From assembly GCA_945957305.1 (NCBI GenBank), contig CAMFLN010000054.1, positions 1 through 9,844 on the forward strand: 9,844 nt of DNA. Reading direction: 5' to 3'. Within the stretch, counting starts at the first letter, position 1. Every line of letters starts with the position of its first letter. The position numbers and the translations under genes were made by a program. The notes under the pieces were generated by a model. That model made no database searches, was not told the origin of the DNA, and saw nothing but the letters and a program-made list of their open reading frames with translations. Positions 1-5,862 of the stretch are shown one piece after another. Source of the stretch: an uncultured Planctomycetaceae bacterium (GTDB taxonomy: Bacteria > Planctomycetota > Planctomycetia > Pirellulales > JACPPG01).

Positions 1-1
1 T

Positions 2-892
2 GTCTACCCCGGTCAGATTCCTGGCCGCGCCTGCGCCTGGCAATTGAAAACGCGCCGGCTCGAATTGCCGTTACGCCCGCTGGTGATGGGCATCATCAAC
101 GTCACGCCCGACAGTTTTTCGGACGGCGGGCGTTTTGCCGACACAAGCGCGGCAGTTGACCAAGCGCTGCGCCTGGCGGCCGCAGGGGCGGACCTGTTGG
201 ACATTGGCGGCGAAAGCGCACGCCCCTTTGCCGACATGGTCTCGGCCGAGGAAGAACTGCGCCGCGTCGTGCCGGTGGTCGAAGCGGTGGCCGCCGCCAC
301 TGCAGTGCCCATCTCGATCGATACCTGGAAAGCGTCGGTGGCACGCGCCGCGATCGCCGCCGGCGCCGAGGTGATCAACGACATCACGGCCCTGACAGGC
401 GATCCGGAAATGCTGCCGCTGGCGCTCGAGACACAAGCTGGCTTGTGCGCGATGCACATGCGCGGCACCCCGCAAACCATGCAGCTCGATCCGCGCTACG
501 ATGATGTGGTGACAGAGGTGTATGCCTACCTGCGCGAGCGGCGCAATGCCTTGCTCGCGGCCGGCATCGACCGCGAGCGGCTGGCGCTCGACCCGGGCAT
601 CGGTTTCGGCAAGACGCACCAGCACAGCCTGGAACTGCTGGCCGCTTGCCGGGGGCTGCACGTGCTCGGGCAGCCAGTGCTGGTCGGGCACTCGCGCAAG
701 GGATTCATCGGCAAGGTGATCCGCGACAAGGAAGCCGACCGCACGGCCGGGACCGTGGGCGTGGCCCTGGCCTTGGCCCAGCAGGGGGTGCAAATCATCC
801 GGGTACACGACGTGGCCCCGGTCCGCCAGGCCCTCATGCTCTTCGAAGCCTCCGGCGGCCTCGACGGCCACCCCGGCCGGGTCAAGGAGTAG
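2..892 (+). CDS. folP: Dihydropteroate synthase (5' end probably outside the window)
   Basis: Folate biosynthesis enzyme that condenses 4-aminobenzoate with 6-hydroxymethyl-dihydropterin diphosphate in the cytoplasm; target of sulfonamides. Numbering from a TTG at 44, the family motifs appear in order: MGIINVTPDSFSDGG (15-29), GADLLDIGGESARP (48-61), SIDTWK (91-96), VINDI (110-114), AMHMRGTPQTMQ (136-147), LDPGIGFGK (182-190), VGHSRKGFIG (214-223) and IIRVHDV (251-257). The C-terminus is complete. The TTG has no visible ribosome binding site, and the frame stays open from 44 back to base 2. The residues there include a Trp just before QLKTRRLEL, as at the start of many family members, so the true start is probably left of the window. 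One oddity is loop 2, which reads GGESARPF where the usual form is GGESTRPG. Identification is firm; the start is not. Confidence 0.95.
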   Translation, partial: VYPGQIPGRACAWQLKTRRLELPLRPLVMGIINVTPDSFSDGGRFADTSAAVDQALRLAAAGADLLDIGGESARPFADMVSAEEELRRVVPVVEAVAAATAVPISIDTWKASVARAAIAAGAEVINDITALTGDPEMLPLALETQAGLCAMHMRGTPQTMQLDPRYDDVVTEVYAYLRERRNALLAAGIDRERLALDPGIGFGKTHQHSLELLAACRGLHVLGQPVLVGHSRKGFIGKVIRDKEADRTAGTVGVALALAQQGVQIIRVHDVAPVRQALMLFEASGGLDGHPGRVKE

Positions 893-952
893 CTCTCCCG
901 TTTACTGGCTACTGGCTACCGTCCACTGTCTTCTGCTGCGCCAGTCAAGCTA

Positions 953-979
953 GTCGATCGACGGAAAATCGGTTATTAT
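953..979 (+). promoter_or_regulatory. Weak candidate promoter with palindrome upstream of the 1093 gene
   Basis: The 200-bp gap after folP holds a perfect 10-bp palindrome, GTCGATCGAC (953-962). Eleven bases further on is TATTAT (974-979), one mismatch from the consensus -10 hexamer. No good -35 hexamer sits at 16-18 bp; the best is TAGTCG at 951-956. The region is locally less GC-rich than its surroundings. It would give a leader of roughly 105 nt for the gene at 1093, containing the hairpin at 1041-1068. This is a pattern match only. Confidence 0.25.
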
Positions 980-1040
980 GTGCTCAGTTGGCGCACGGCT
1001 TCCCCCTCGGCGGCGGGGAGTCAAGGGGCGTCATCTCGTT

Positions 1041-1068
1041 GGGGACCGCCTGGTAGGGCCGGGTCCCC
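1041..1068 (+). promoter_or_regulatory. Hairpin in the leader of the lysine-rich protein gene
   Basis: GGGGACC (1041-1047) pairs with GGTCCCC (1062-1068), and the stem continues inward with GCC (1048-1050) against GGC (1057-1059), closing a six-base loop TGGTAG with a two-base bulge. The hairpin ends 24 nt before the ATG at 1093. It has no following T-run, so it does not resemble an intrinsic terminator. It may affect translation or mRNA stability. The stem is seen directly; the role is inferred. Confidence 0.4.
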
Positions 1069-1092
1069 CAGTCGCGCGCGGGAAATCAGGCC

Positions 1093-1395
1093 ATGGCTCG
1101 TAAGGTTGTAAATCGGAAAGAATTGCGTAAAGAGTCCGAGGCTGCAGAAGCGGCCGAAGGCAAAGCCGAGGGCAAAACAGCCAAGAAGGCGCCTGCCAAG
1201 CGCAAGAGCCGAGCCAAAGCCGCCAAGGACGTCCGCCTGAAGGCCTTCTGGGGCGTCTTCAACCAGTCGATGAAGCGCGTGGCGCTGTTCGACTACAGCG
1301 AGCGCAAAGCGGCCGACAAGAAGGCCGCGGAACTGACCGCCTCGCAAAAGACGCCGCACTTCGTCCAGCCCGTGAAGGAAGCGATCACGGAGTAA
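1093..1395 (+). CDS. Small lysine-rich conserved hypothetical protein, 100 aa
   Basis: No assigned function. The first half is highly basic and low in complexity: MARKVVNRKELRKE, then a Glu/Ala/Lys stretch, then AKKAPAKRKSRAKAAK (30-45), which resembles histone H1-like or HU-type Lys/Ala/Pro tails. The second half looks folded, with AFWGVFNQSMKRVALFDY (51-68), a helix rich in Lys and Ala (70-83) and the ending TPHFVQPVKE (87-96). From memory, planctomycete genomes carry short conserved proteins of this shape. There is no signal peptide or membrane segment, so it is probably cytoplasmic; nucleic-acid binding is plausible from charge alone. ATG start at 1093 with only a short AGG (1088-1090) upstream. 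It follows folP by 200 bp and probably has its own promoter. It converges with the gene ending at 1491. Confidence 0.75.
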   Translation: MARKVVNRKELRKESEAAEAAEGKAEGKTAKKAPAKRKSRAKAAKDVRLKAFWGVFNQSMKRVALFDYSERKAADKKAAELTASQKTPHFVQPVKEAITE

Positions 1396-1420
1396 GTGGG
1401 CGGGACGGTCTTAGCCACTT
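1394..1420 (+). terminator. Weak stem-loop at the end of the 1093 gene
   Basis: AAGTGG (1394-1399), overlapping the TAA stop, can pair with CCACTT (1415-1420) around a 15-nt loop. It lies in the 95-bp gap between convergent genes, where a terminator is expected. It has only six pairs, a large loop and no T-run, so it is a weak candidate. Confidence 0.2.
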
Positions 1421-1490
1421 GCCGTGGTGAATCGGGTTGCGGCTGTACAAGGGCGAGGGATCATTCAGTACGTGCGCGCCGGGCTCAACT

Positions 1491-2417
1491 TCAGTAGCCC
1501 CCCATGCCGCCGCCCCCCATCGCGCCAAGAGTCCCTGCGGTCAACACCTCGTCGATTTGTTTATGCACATCGGCTGTTTGCCGAACGACGAGGACGTCTG
1601 AATTGTAGGAGCCGCGCTGTGCGGTTGCCTCGTAGACGCGATTGATCACGCAAATCTCTCCTTGGCCTCCATTTTCTTTCCAGCTTTGCGGCGCGAGGAG
1701 TTTCTTGAGGGCCTCGGCCGTCTGTTCGCCAGACGTGGTGCGCAACGCATACGCGCGGGTGACAGGTTCGTTCGCTTCGCTTCTCTTCGCGAGGTTGTGT
1801 TCCTGCAACTCAGCGCGAAGCTTAGCCAGTAACTCTCTTACTTCGCGATGAACTTCCGCCGACTGGCTGAAAACCAAGGCTTCCCCCTCGGGGAAGCTGT
1901 CAATGATTCCGGGCCCACTTCCCCATTCTGAGTCAGGGCTGCAGTTTGTCGTAATGAGATGCATCAATGGTCCCCATTTTCGCGCGCCAAGTAGGTCCCC
2001 AACATAATAAACCTCCGTCGTCCTAACTTCATCGGCTTTCTCGTCGCTTGTGATCAGCAACACCTCGTGTTGCGGCACGAATGTCAGATCGAATTCCTCC
2101 AGAATCAATCGCAGCGCCGCGCGTAGAGAAACCGGTTTGCGCAACGAGAACGTGACCGGCGCGGCCGGGTCGACGGCGGCGTCGGTCAATCCTTTCGCGT
2201 CGAGCACGATGTTGATATCGAACTGATCGGCGAAGAAGTGCATCACATCCGTAAGGGGCGTCTCGGCAAACTCGGGCTTCACCGGCCGGTTCAAGATCGC
2301 TTCGAAGTCGACTGTTTCGACGCGCTCTGCAGGGGCGGCAGGCTGCTGGGCGACCACCAACATGCCCGCAAAGGTGAGCAACGCAATACATAAGCCGAAC
2401 GCAAAAGTGCGTGTCAT
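1491..2417 (-). CDS. Exported secretin-N-domain protein without a secretin barrel (paralog A, 308 aa)
   Basis: Function unknown. Residues 1-23 form a Sec signal peptide (hydrophobic 5-22, likely cleavage after VVA before QQP). Residues 36-125 look like a secretin/TonB short N-terminal domain: DFEAILNRPVKPEF, TPLTDVMHFFADQFDINIVLD, VTFSLRKPVSLRAALRLIL, then EVLLITS. Two secretin-N-like repeats follow, at about 134-205 (VYYVGDLL ... ALVFSQSAEVHREV) and 219-294 (TRAYALRT ... APQSWKENGG ... VLVVRQTADVHKQID). The protein then ends in a short Gly/Met tail (GAMGGGGMGGY). Secretins continue into a C-terminal outer-membrane barrel; here nothing follows, so the mature protein is probably soluble in the periplasm. 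It is a close paralog of the gene immediately upstream (2543-3790), with long stretches similar even at DNA level. It lacks that protein's N-terminal Gly-rich linker, and its first repeat has lost the P-x-W-x-x-x-GG motif (NCSPDSEWGSGPG). Confidence 0.8.
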   Translation of the reverse strand: MTRTFAFGLCIALLTFAGMLVVAQQPAAPAERVETVDFEAILNRPVKPEFAETPLTDVMHFFADQFDINIVLDAKGLTDAAVDPAAPVTFSLRKPVSLRAALRLILEEFDLTFVPQHEVLLITSDEKADEVRTTEVYYVGDLLGARKWGPLMHLITTNCSPDSEWGSGPGIIDSFPEGEALVFSQSAEVHREVRELLAKLRAELQEHNLAKRSEANEPVTRAYALRTTSGEQTAEALKKLLAPQSWKENGGQGEICVINRVYEATAQRGSYNSDVLVVRQTADVHKQIDEVLTAGTLGAMGGGGMGGY

Positions 2418-2425
2418 GGGCGCGG

Positions 2426-2431
2426 TTCCTC
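2426..2431 (-). promoter_or_regulatory. Ribosome binding site for paralog A
   Basis: On the minus strand GAGGAA lies eight bases before the ATG at 2417. It supports that start, and the signal peptide begins directly after it. The separate site suggests independent translation initiation despite co-direction with the upstream paralog. Confidence 0.55.
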
Positions 2432-2542
2432 AATCTTTATGCCGAGAATTCGAACTAGCGCAGCGCAAGCAAACGCCTGCGTCCCCTTCGACGTGTCGCT
2501 TAATTGGCCGGAGAACGACGGCAAGCTAATCGGGTTCGCGGA

Positions 2543-3790
2543 TTACGGCTTGTCCCTGGTTTTTGCCGGGGTTTCCGCGGTTTCTCCTTGCGCACCGGCG
2601 GCGCTTTTCAACCCACCTCCGATGCTGCCGCCGCCCATTCCTCCGCCCGAGCCGCTACCGAGTTTGCCGGTGCCGCCACCCGAGCCGCCGCCCATTCCCC
2701 CCATGCCACCGCTGATCGGTGTCAAACTCGCACTGATGAGTAGGTCGTCGATTTGCTGATGCACATCAGCGGTCTGTCGCACGAACAAAACATCTCCGGT
2801 CAATGGCTTGGCCTTTTCCGTGGCGGCGATGCGATTGATCACGGCGATCTCCCCTTCGCCGCCGCTCTCTTTCCACGATTGGGGAGCGATCAGTTTGCGG
2901 ATGGCTTCGGCGGTTTGTTCGCCCGATGCGGTTCCCAGCGTATAGGCCCTGGTAAACGGCTCTTTCCCCGATCCCTGCTCAGCAACTTTGTGCTCCTTCA
3001 ATTCTTCGCGCAACTTGGCAAACAAGTCTTTCAGCTCGCGCTGCACTTCGGCCTTCTGACTGATGACCAGTGCGTCTCCCGTGGAAAATGGCTGGATGCT
3101 GCCTGAGCCGCCGTTGTCATCCCAGGTATCTGGTTGGACAGTGGAAACGACTATTTGCATCAGCGGTCCCCATTTTCGCGAAACTCCGAACTGCGCGCCG
3201 GTCAGGTCCCCCACGTAATAAACTTCGGTGGTCAGGACCTCGTCCGCTTTCTCCTGGCTGGTGATCAACAACACTTCGTCCTTCACCACGTACGTCAATT
3301 CCAAGTTCCCGGGAATCAACTGCAGCGCCGCGCGCAGTGAAACCGGTTTGCGCAGCGAAAAGGTCACCGGCACTCCCGGATCGATCGCCGCGTCGGTCAA
3401 CCCTTTCTCGTCGAGCTGGATGTTGATATCGAACTGCCCGGCCAGGAAATCCACGACGTCCGCCAGGGGCGTATCGGCGAACTCCGGTTTCACCGGCCGG
3501 TCGAGGATCGCCTCGAAATCGACCACCGGAACAGTTTCGACCACAGCGGCGCCGCGAAGTCCGGCCAGCCCACCGCCGCCACCTGCGCCTCCGCCCGCCG
3601 CGCCAGCAAGTCCGCCCCCTCCACCGCCACTTAGTACAAAGCCTGCGCCACCACCCCTCACTGTGCCGCCACTCCCCGAGCGGACAGCTTTTTCGGGCGA
3701 GTTCACCGGGGCCGTTTCCTGCCCGTGAACTTGATGAATTCCACCACAGCACATCGCCACCGCAGCCACAAGCACAAATAGGCGTGACAT
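2543..3790 (-). CDS. Exported secretin-N-domain protein with Gly-rich linkers (paralog B, 415 aa)
   Basis: The start at 3790 is chosen over the ATG at 3874 because a strong GGGGAGG precedes it and a signal peptide follows at once (MSRLFVLVAAVAMCC, likely cleavage near VHG at 21-23). Residues 40-80 are a Gly/Ala-rich disordered linker. Residues 90-177 are the secretin/TonB short N-terminal-like domain (DFEAILDRPVKPEF, VVDFLAGQFDINIQLDEKG, TFSLRKPVSLRAALQL). Two secretin-N-like repeats occupy about 188-262 (VYYVGDL ... VQPDTWDDNGGSG ... ALVISQKAEV) and 279-352 (TRAYTLG ... APQSWKESGGEG ... VLFVRQTADVHQQID). The tail (360-400) is Gly/Ser/Met repeats, then a charged end. There is no secretin barrel, so it is probably periplasmic or surface-associated. 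It lies 125 bp upstream of paralog A, same strand, and is probably its duplication source or sister. The function is not known. Confidence 0.8.
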   Translation of the reverse strand: MSRLFVLVAAVAMCCGGIHQVHGQETAPVNSPEKAVRSGSGGTVRGGGAGFVLSGGGGGGLAGAAGGGAGGGGGLAGLRGAAVVETVPVVDFEAILDRPVKPEFADTPLADVVDFLAGQFDINIQLDEKGLTDAAIDPGVPVTFSLRKPVSLRAALQLIPGNLELTYVVKDEVLLITSQEKADEVLTTEVYYVGDLTGAQFGVSRKWGPLMQIVVSTVQPDTWDDNGGSGSIQPFSTGDALVISQKAEVQRELKDLFAKLREELKEHKVAEQGSGKEPFTRAYTLGTASGEQTAEAIRKLIAPQSWKESGGEGEIAVINRIAATEKAKPLTGDVLFVRQTADVHQQIDDLLISASLTPISGGMGGMGGGSGGGTGKLGSGSGGGMGGGSIGGGLKSAAGAQGETAETPAKTRDKP

Positions 3791-3795
3791 ACGAG

Positions 3796-3802
3796 CCTCC
3801 CC
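3796..3802 (-). promoter_or_regulatory. Strong Shine-Dalgarno fixing the start of paralog B
   Basis: On the minus strand GGGGAGG ends five bases before the ATG at 3790. It is the best ribosome binding site in the window and decides between this start and the in-frame ATG 84 bases upstream. Confidence 0.65.
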
Positions 3803-3814
3803 TGCGAGCTGAGA

Positions 3815-3832
3815 ATTCACGGAACCGTGAAT
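3815..3832. promoter_or_regulatory. Perfect 8-bp-arm dyad, possible operator
   Basis: ATTCACGG (3815-3822), two bases AA, then CCGTGAAT (3825-3832). The dyad is perfect and lies 25 bp before the start of paralog B, just upstream of its ribosome binding site. Its size and near-zero spacing resemble a dimeric regulator's operator more than a hairpin, since a two-base loop would force the closing pairs open. The role is inferred from position. Confidence 0.4.
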
Positions 3833-3882
3833 GCAGAAGTTGAGGCGGCCCGCCGGGCGGTTCCGGACACCCACGGGCCGCT

Positions 3883-3933
3883 TGCGCGGATGCTAATCGA
3901 ATTGCGAGCCGACAAGCAAGAAAATTCCGCGCA
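3883..3933. repeat. Inverted repeat, 8-bp arms
   Basis: TGCGCGGA (3883-3890) and TCCGCGCA (3926-3933) are exact inverted copies 35 bases apart; inside, TGCT (3891-3894) can pair with AGCA (3915-3918). It lies in the divergent promoter region. It may be regulatory or chance in GC-rich DNA. Confidence 0.3.
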
Positions 3934-3994
3934 GGAAATCCACAAGCGCGCTCATGATTGCCCGACCCTTCCCACGGCGCAGCGGCGGGCATAC

Positions 3995-4034
3995 AGTCAA
4001 CAGGGGGCCTTCGTTGACTCTCCCCCGTGGGGAG
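3995..4034 (+). promoter_or_regulatory. Two abutting hairpins upstream of the Hsp70-like gene
   Basis: AGTCAAC (3995-4001) pairs with GTTGACT (4013-4019) around an 11-base loop. The next base starts a second hairpin: CTCCCC (4020-4025), loop CGT, GGGGAG (4029-4034). GGGGG in the first loop (4003-4007) could instead pair with CCCCC (4022-4026), so the two arrangements are mutually exclusive. If transcribed, this would be a structured leader about 140 nt before the ATG at 4174. No T-run or leader peptide was recognised. Confidence 0.3.
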
Positions 4035-4173
4035 TTCACAATCGCAGAGCCGGTTTTCCCGGTCGATTCGCGAGAAAGTCGCCGTTCGATCCGCCGGCCC
4101 AACAAGCGCGTGCCCCAGACGCCGCAGGCCCAGCGGGTTCATCCACAGCAAATAGCGGAAGTATCGAGCGCCC

Positions 4174-5751
4174 ATGGAGTTCCAACCTGGTTTGACGGTC
4201 GGTATCGACCTCGGCACCACGTTTTCGGCGATTGCCCACCTCGACGAGGAGGGCAACCCTGTCGCGCTGCCCAACGAAGACGAGGAAATTGAAACGCCCA
4301 GCCTGATCCTCTTGGCCGACAGCGGCCATGTGATCGTCGGCCCCAGCCGCATGCGCGCGGCGATGGAGGATCCCGAGCATGTGGTCGAACGCGTCAAGCG
4401 GCATATGGGCAACGCCGAGTTCAAGCGCACCTTTGACGGGCATGAAATCACGCCCGAGTTCCTTTCGGCCCTGATCCTGAAAAAGCTGCGGCAGGACGCC
4501 GAGAAACAAATCGGCAAAATCGGCAACGCCGTGATCACGGTCCCGGCCTACTTCAACGACTCGCGCCGCAAGGCGACACAAGACGCCGGACGGATCGCCG
4601 GCCTGAACGTAGTGGACATCATCAACGAGCCCACGGCCGCCACGCTGACCTACGCCTGGCACCGGGGCGAACTGGGGGCCGCAAAGCAAAACTTCGATCG
4701 CCCGCGCCAGGCGCTGGTCTACGATCTGGGGGGTGGCACCTTCGACGTCACGGTCGTCCGCTACACGCCCACGCACTTTCAGGTGCTGGCCACCGACGGC
4801 GACGTGCAACTAGGGGGCGTCGACTGGAACGACCGCATTCTGGATTATGTCGCCAGCGAATTTCAGAAGAAGCACAACCTCGATATTCGCACGTCAGCGG
4901 CCACGATGCAGATGATGCGTCACGACTGCGACCAGGCGAAGATCGCGCTTACCGAGGGGGACAAGACGTCGATCATTTGCCGGCATGAAGGGAAAAGCCT
5001 GTCGGTCTCGATCACCCGCGAGCAGTTCGAGGAGATGACGGCCGACCTGCTGCAGCGGACGATCGACACGACCGAGCAAGTCATGGAACAGGCCAAGGTC
5101 GAACCAGGGCAGCTCGACGCGATTGTGCTGGTCGGCGGATCGACCTTGATGCCCAAGGTGCCGATATTGCTGGAACAGGTGACTGGGATCAAACCGTACC
5201 AGGGCATCTCGCCACATACTTCGGTCGCGCAGGGAGCCGCGATCCATGCGGCGATTCTCGAAGCTCAGCACCGTGGCGATAAGAGCGAGCTGGCGGAGAA
5301 AGTCCGGCGCTATTTGAAGCAAATTAAGCAAGAGGACGTGAACTCGCACGGACTGGGCGTGGCCGTCAAGCATCCCCGCACCGGCAAGATGATTAATCAC
5401 TTGATGATTCGCCGCAATACGCGGCTGCCGGCCGAAAACAAGCAGACGTTTCGCACCAACGCCCCGGCGCAGCAACGCGTGACGATCAAGGTCATCGAAG
5501 GGGACGCGCCTGACCCCGCGGCCTGTTTGTTGATCGGCAATTGCAGCATCACGGACCTGCCACCGAATCTGCCCCAGGGCTCGCCGATCGAGGTGACCTA
5601 TGCTTTCGACAGTTCGGGCCGGGTGCGCGTGCGTGCCCGGGACGTGACCGGCGGTCAGGAAGCAACGATCGACATCCAGCGCAAAAGCGGGCTGGATGAC
5701 AAGCAGGTCGACGCGTATACGAATCTCGCGAGTGAATATGTCGTGGAATAA
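4174..5751 (+). CDS. Lid-less Hsp70-family ATPase
   Basis: An actin-like Hsp70 nucleotide-binding domain spans about 7-370: phosphate 1 GIDLGTTFS (10-18), the catalytic-lysine region VKRHMG (Lys75), VPAYFNDSRRKATQDAG (123-139), NEPTAA (151-156), phosphate 2 DLGGGTFDVTVV (184-195) and the adenosine motif VLVGGSTLMPKV (318-329). Residues 391-505 match the substrate-binding beta domain (RRNTRLP, VTIKVIEGD, IEVTYAFDSSGRVRVRARD). The chain ends near SGLDDKQVDAY, where DnaK's helical lid would begin; at 525 residues it is about 110 shorter than DnaK. The conserved hydrophobic DVLLLD-like linker is replaced by a longer charged stretch (366-390, with EKVRRYLKQIKQEDV). ATP binding is likely; DnaK-type allostery is doubtful. 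No signal peptide, so cytoplasmic. The J-like fusion gene follows after 111 bp and is its probable partner. It is not the housekeeping dnaK. Confidence 0.9.
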   Translation: MEFQPGLTVGIDLGTTFSAIAHLDEEGNPVALPNEDEEIETPSLILLADSGHVIVGPSRMRAAMEDPEHVVERVKRHMGNAEFKRTFDGHEITPEFLSALILKKLRQDAEKQIGKIGNAVITVPAYFNDSRRKATQDAGRIAGLNVVDIINEPTAATLTYAWHRGELGAAKQNFDRPRQALVYDLGGGTFDVTVVRYTPTHFQVLATDGDVQLGGVDWNDRILDYVASEFQKKHNLDIRTSAATMQMMRHDCDQAKIALTEGDKTSIICRHEGKSLSVSITREQFEEMTADLLQRTIDTTEQVMEQAKVEPGQLDAIVLVGGSTLMPKVPILLEQVTGIKPYQGISPHTSVAQGAAIHAAILEAQHRGDKSELAEKVRRYLKQIKQEDVNSHGLGVAVKHPRTGKMINHLMIRRNTRLPAENKQTFRTNAPAQQRVTIKVIEGDAPDPAACLLIGNCSITDLPPNLPQGSPIEVTYAFDSSGRVRVRARDVTGGQEATIDIQRKSGLDDKQVDAYTNLASEYVVE

Positions 5752-5764
5752 ACTCGTGACGGGG

Positions 5765-5803
5765 CGGCGCTACGGCGAATCCGCGCGGGTGTGAACAGCG
5801 CCG
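5765..5803 (+). repeat. Stem in the Hsp70-J intergenic gap
   Basis: CGGCGCT (5765-5771) and AGCGCCG (5797-5803) are perfect inverted copies 25 bases apart. An outer pair, ACTCG (5752-5756) and CGAGT (5818-5822), encloses them. It lies just after the Hsp70 stop. It could set relative expression of the two genes by partial termination or RNA stability; it has no T-run. Confidence 0.3.
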
Positions 5804-5862
5804 TGCAATGCCAGACGCGAGTCCAAGTTACGACGGAGAGTTAGTCAAACCACACGAGCATC

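Larger units (their letters stand above)
3791..4173. other. 383-bp divergent intergenic region
   Basis: It separates paralog B (-) from the Hsp70-like gene (+), so both promoters should lie here, although no convincing sigma-70 hexamers were seen. It contains several inverted repeats, listed separately. Short open frames cross it (for example 3893-4105 on the minus strand), but they lack ribosome binding sites and recognisable protein features. The Hsp70-like gene has only a poor GGAAG about 12 bases before its ATG. Confidence 0.6.

Noticed and set aside
71..871. 266-codon minus-strand frame opposite folP
   Set aside because: It is the antisense shadow of folP: folP shows all family motifs and this frame shows none.
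903..916. Tandem copy of TACTGGC after folP
   Set aside because: Only two 7-base units; too short to claim as a repeat element from one window.
3544..3676. Possible tandem DNA repeats in the Gly-rich coding region of paralog B
   Set aside because: The bases are degenerate GGN codons encoding a Gly-rich linker rather than an independent DNA repeat; no regular unit stands out.
3791..3874. N-terminal extension of paralog B from the ATG at 3874
   Set aside because: The extension would bury the signal peptide, covers the dyad, and has no good ribosome binding site; the start at 3790 has GGGGAGG.
3893..4105. 70-codon minus-strand frame in the divergent intergenic region
   Set aside because: No ribosome binding site, no recognisable protein feature, and it overlaps the inverted repeats.
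3117..4538. 473-codon open frame on the minus strand
   Set aside because: It overlaps both the Hsp70-like gene (antisense) and paralog B (another frame). Its Arg/Gly-rich composition is typical of an out-of-frame reading.
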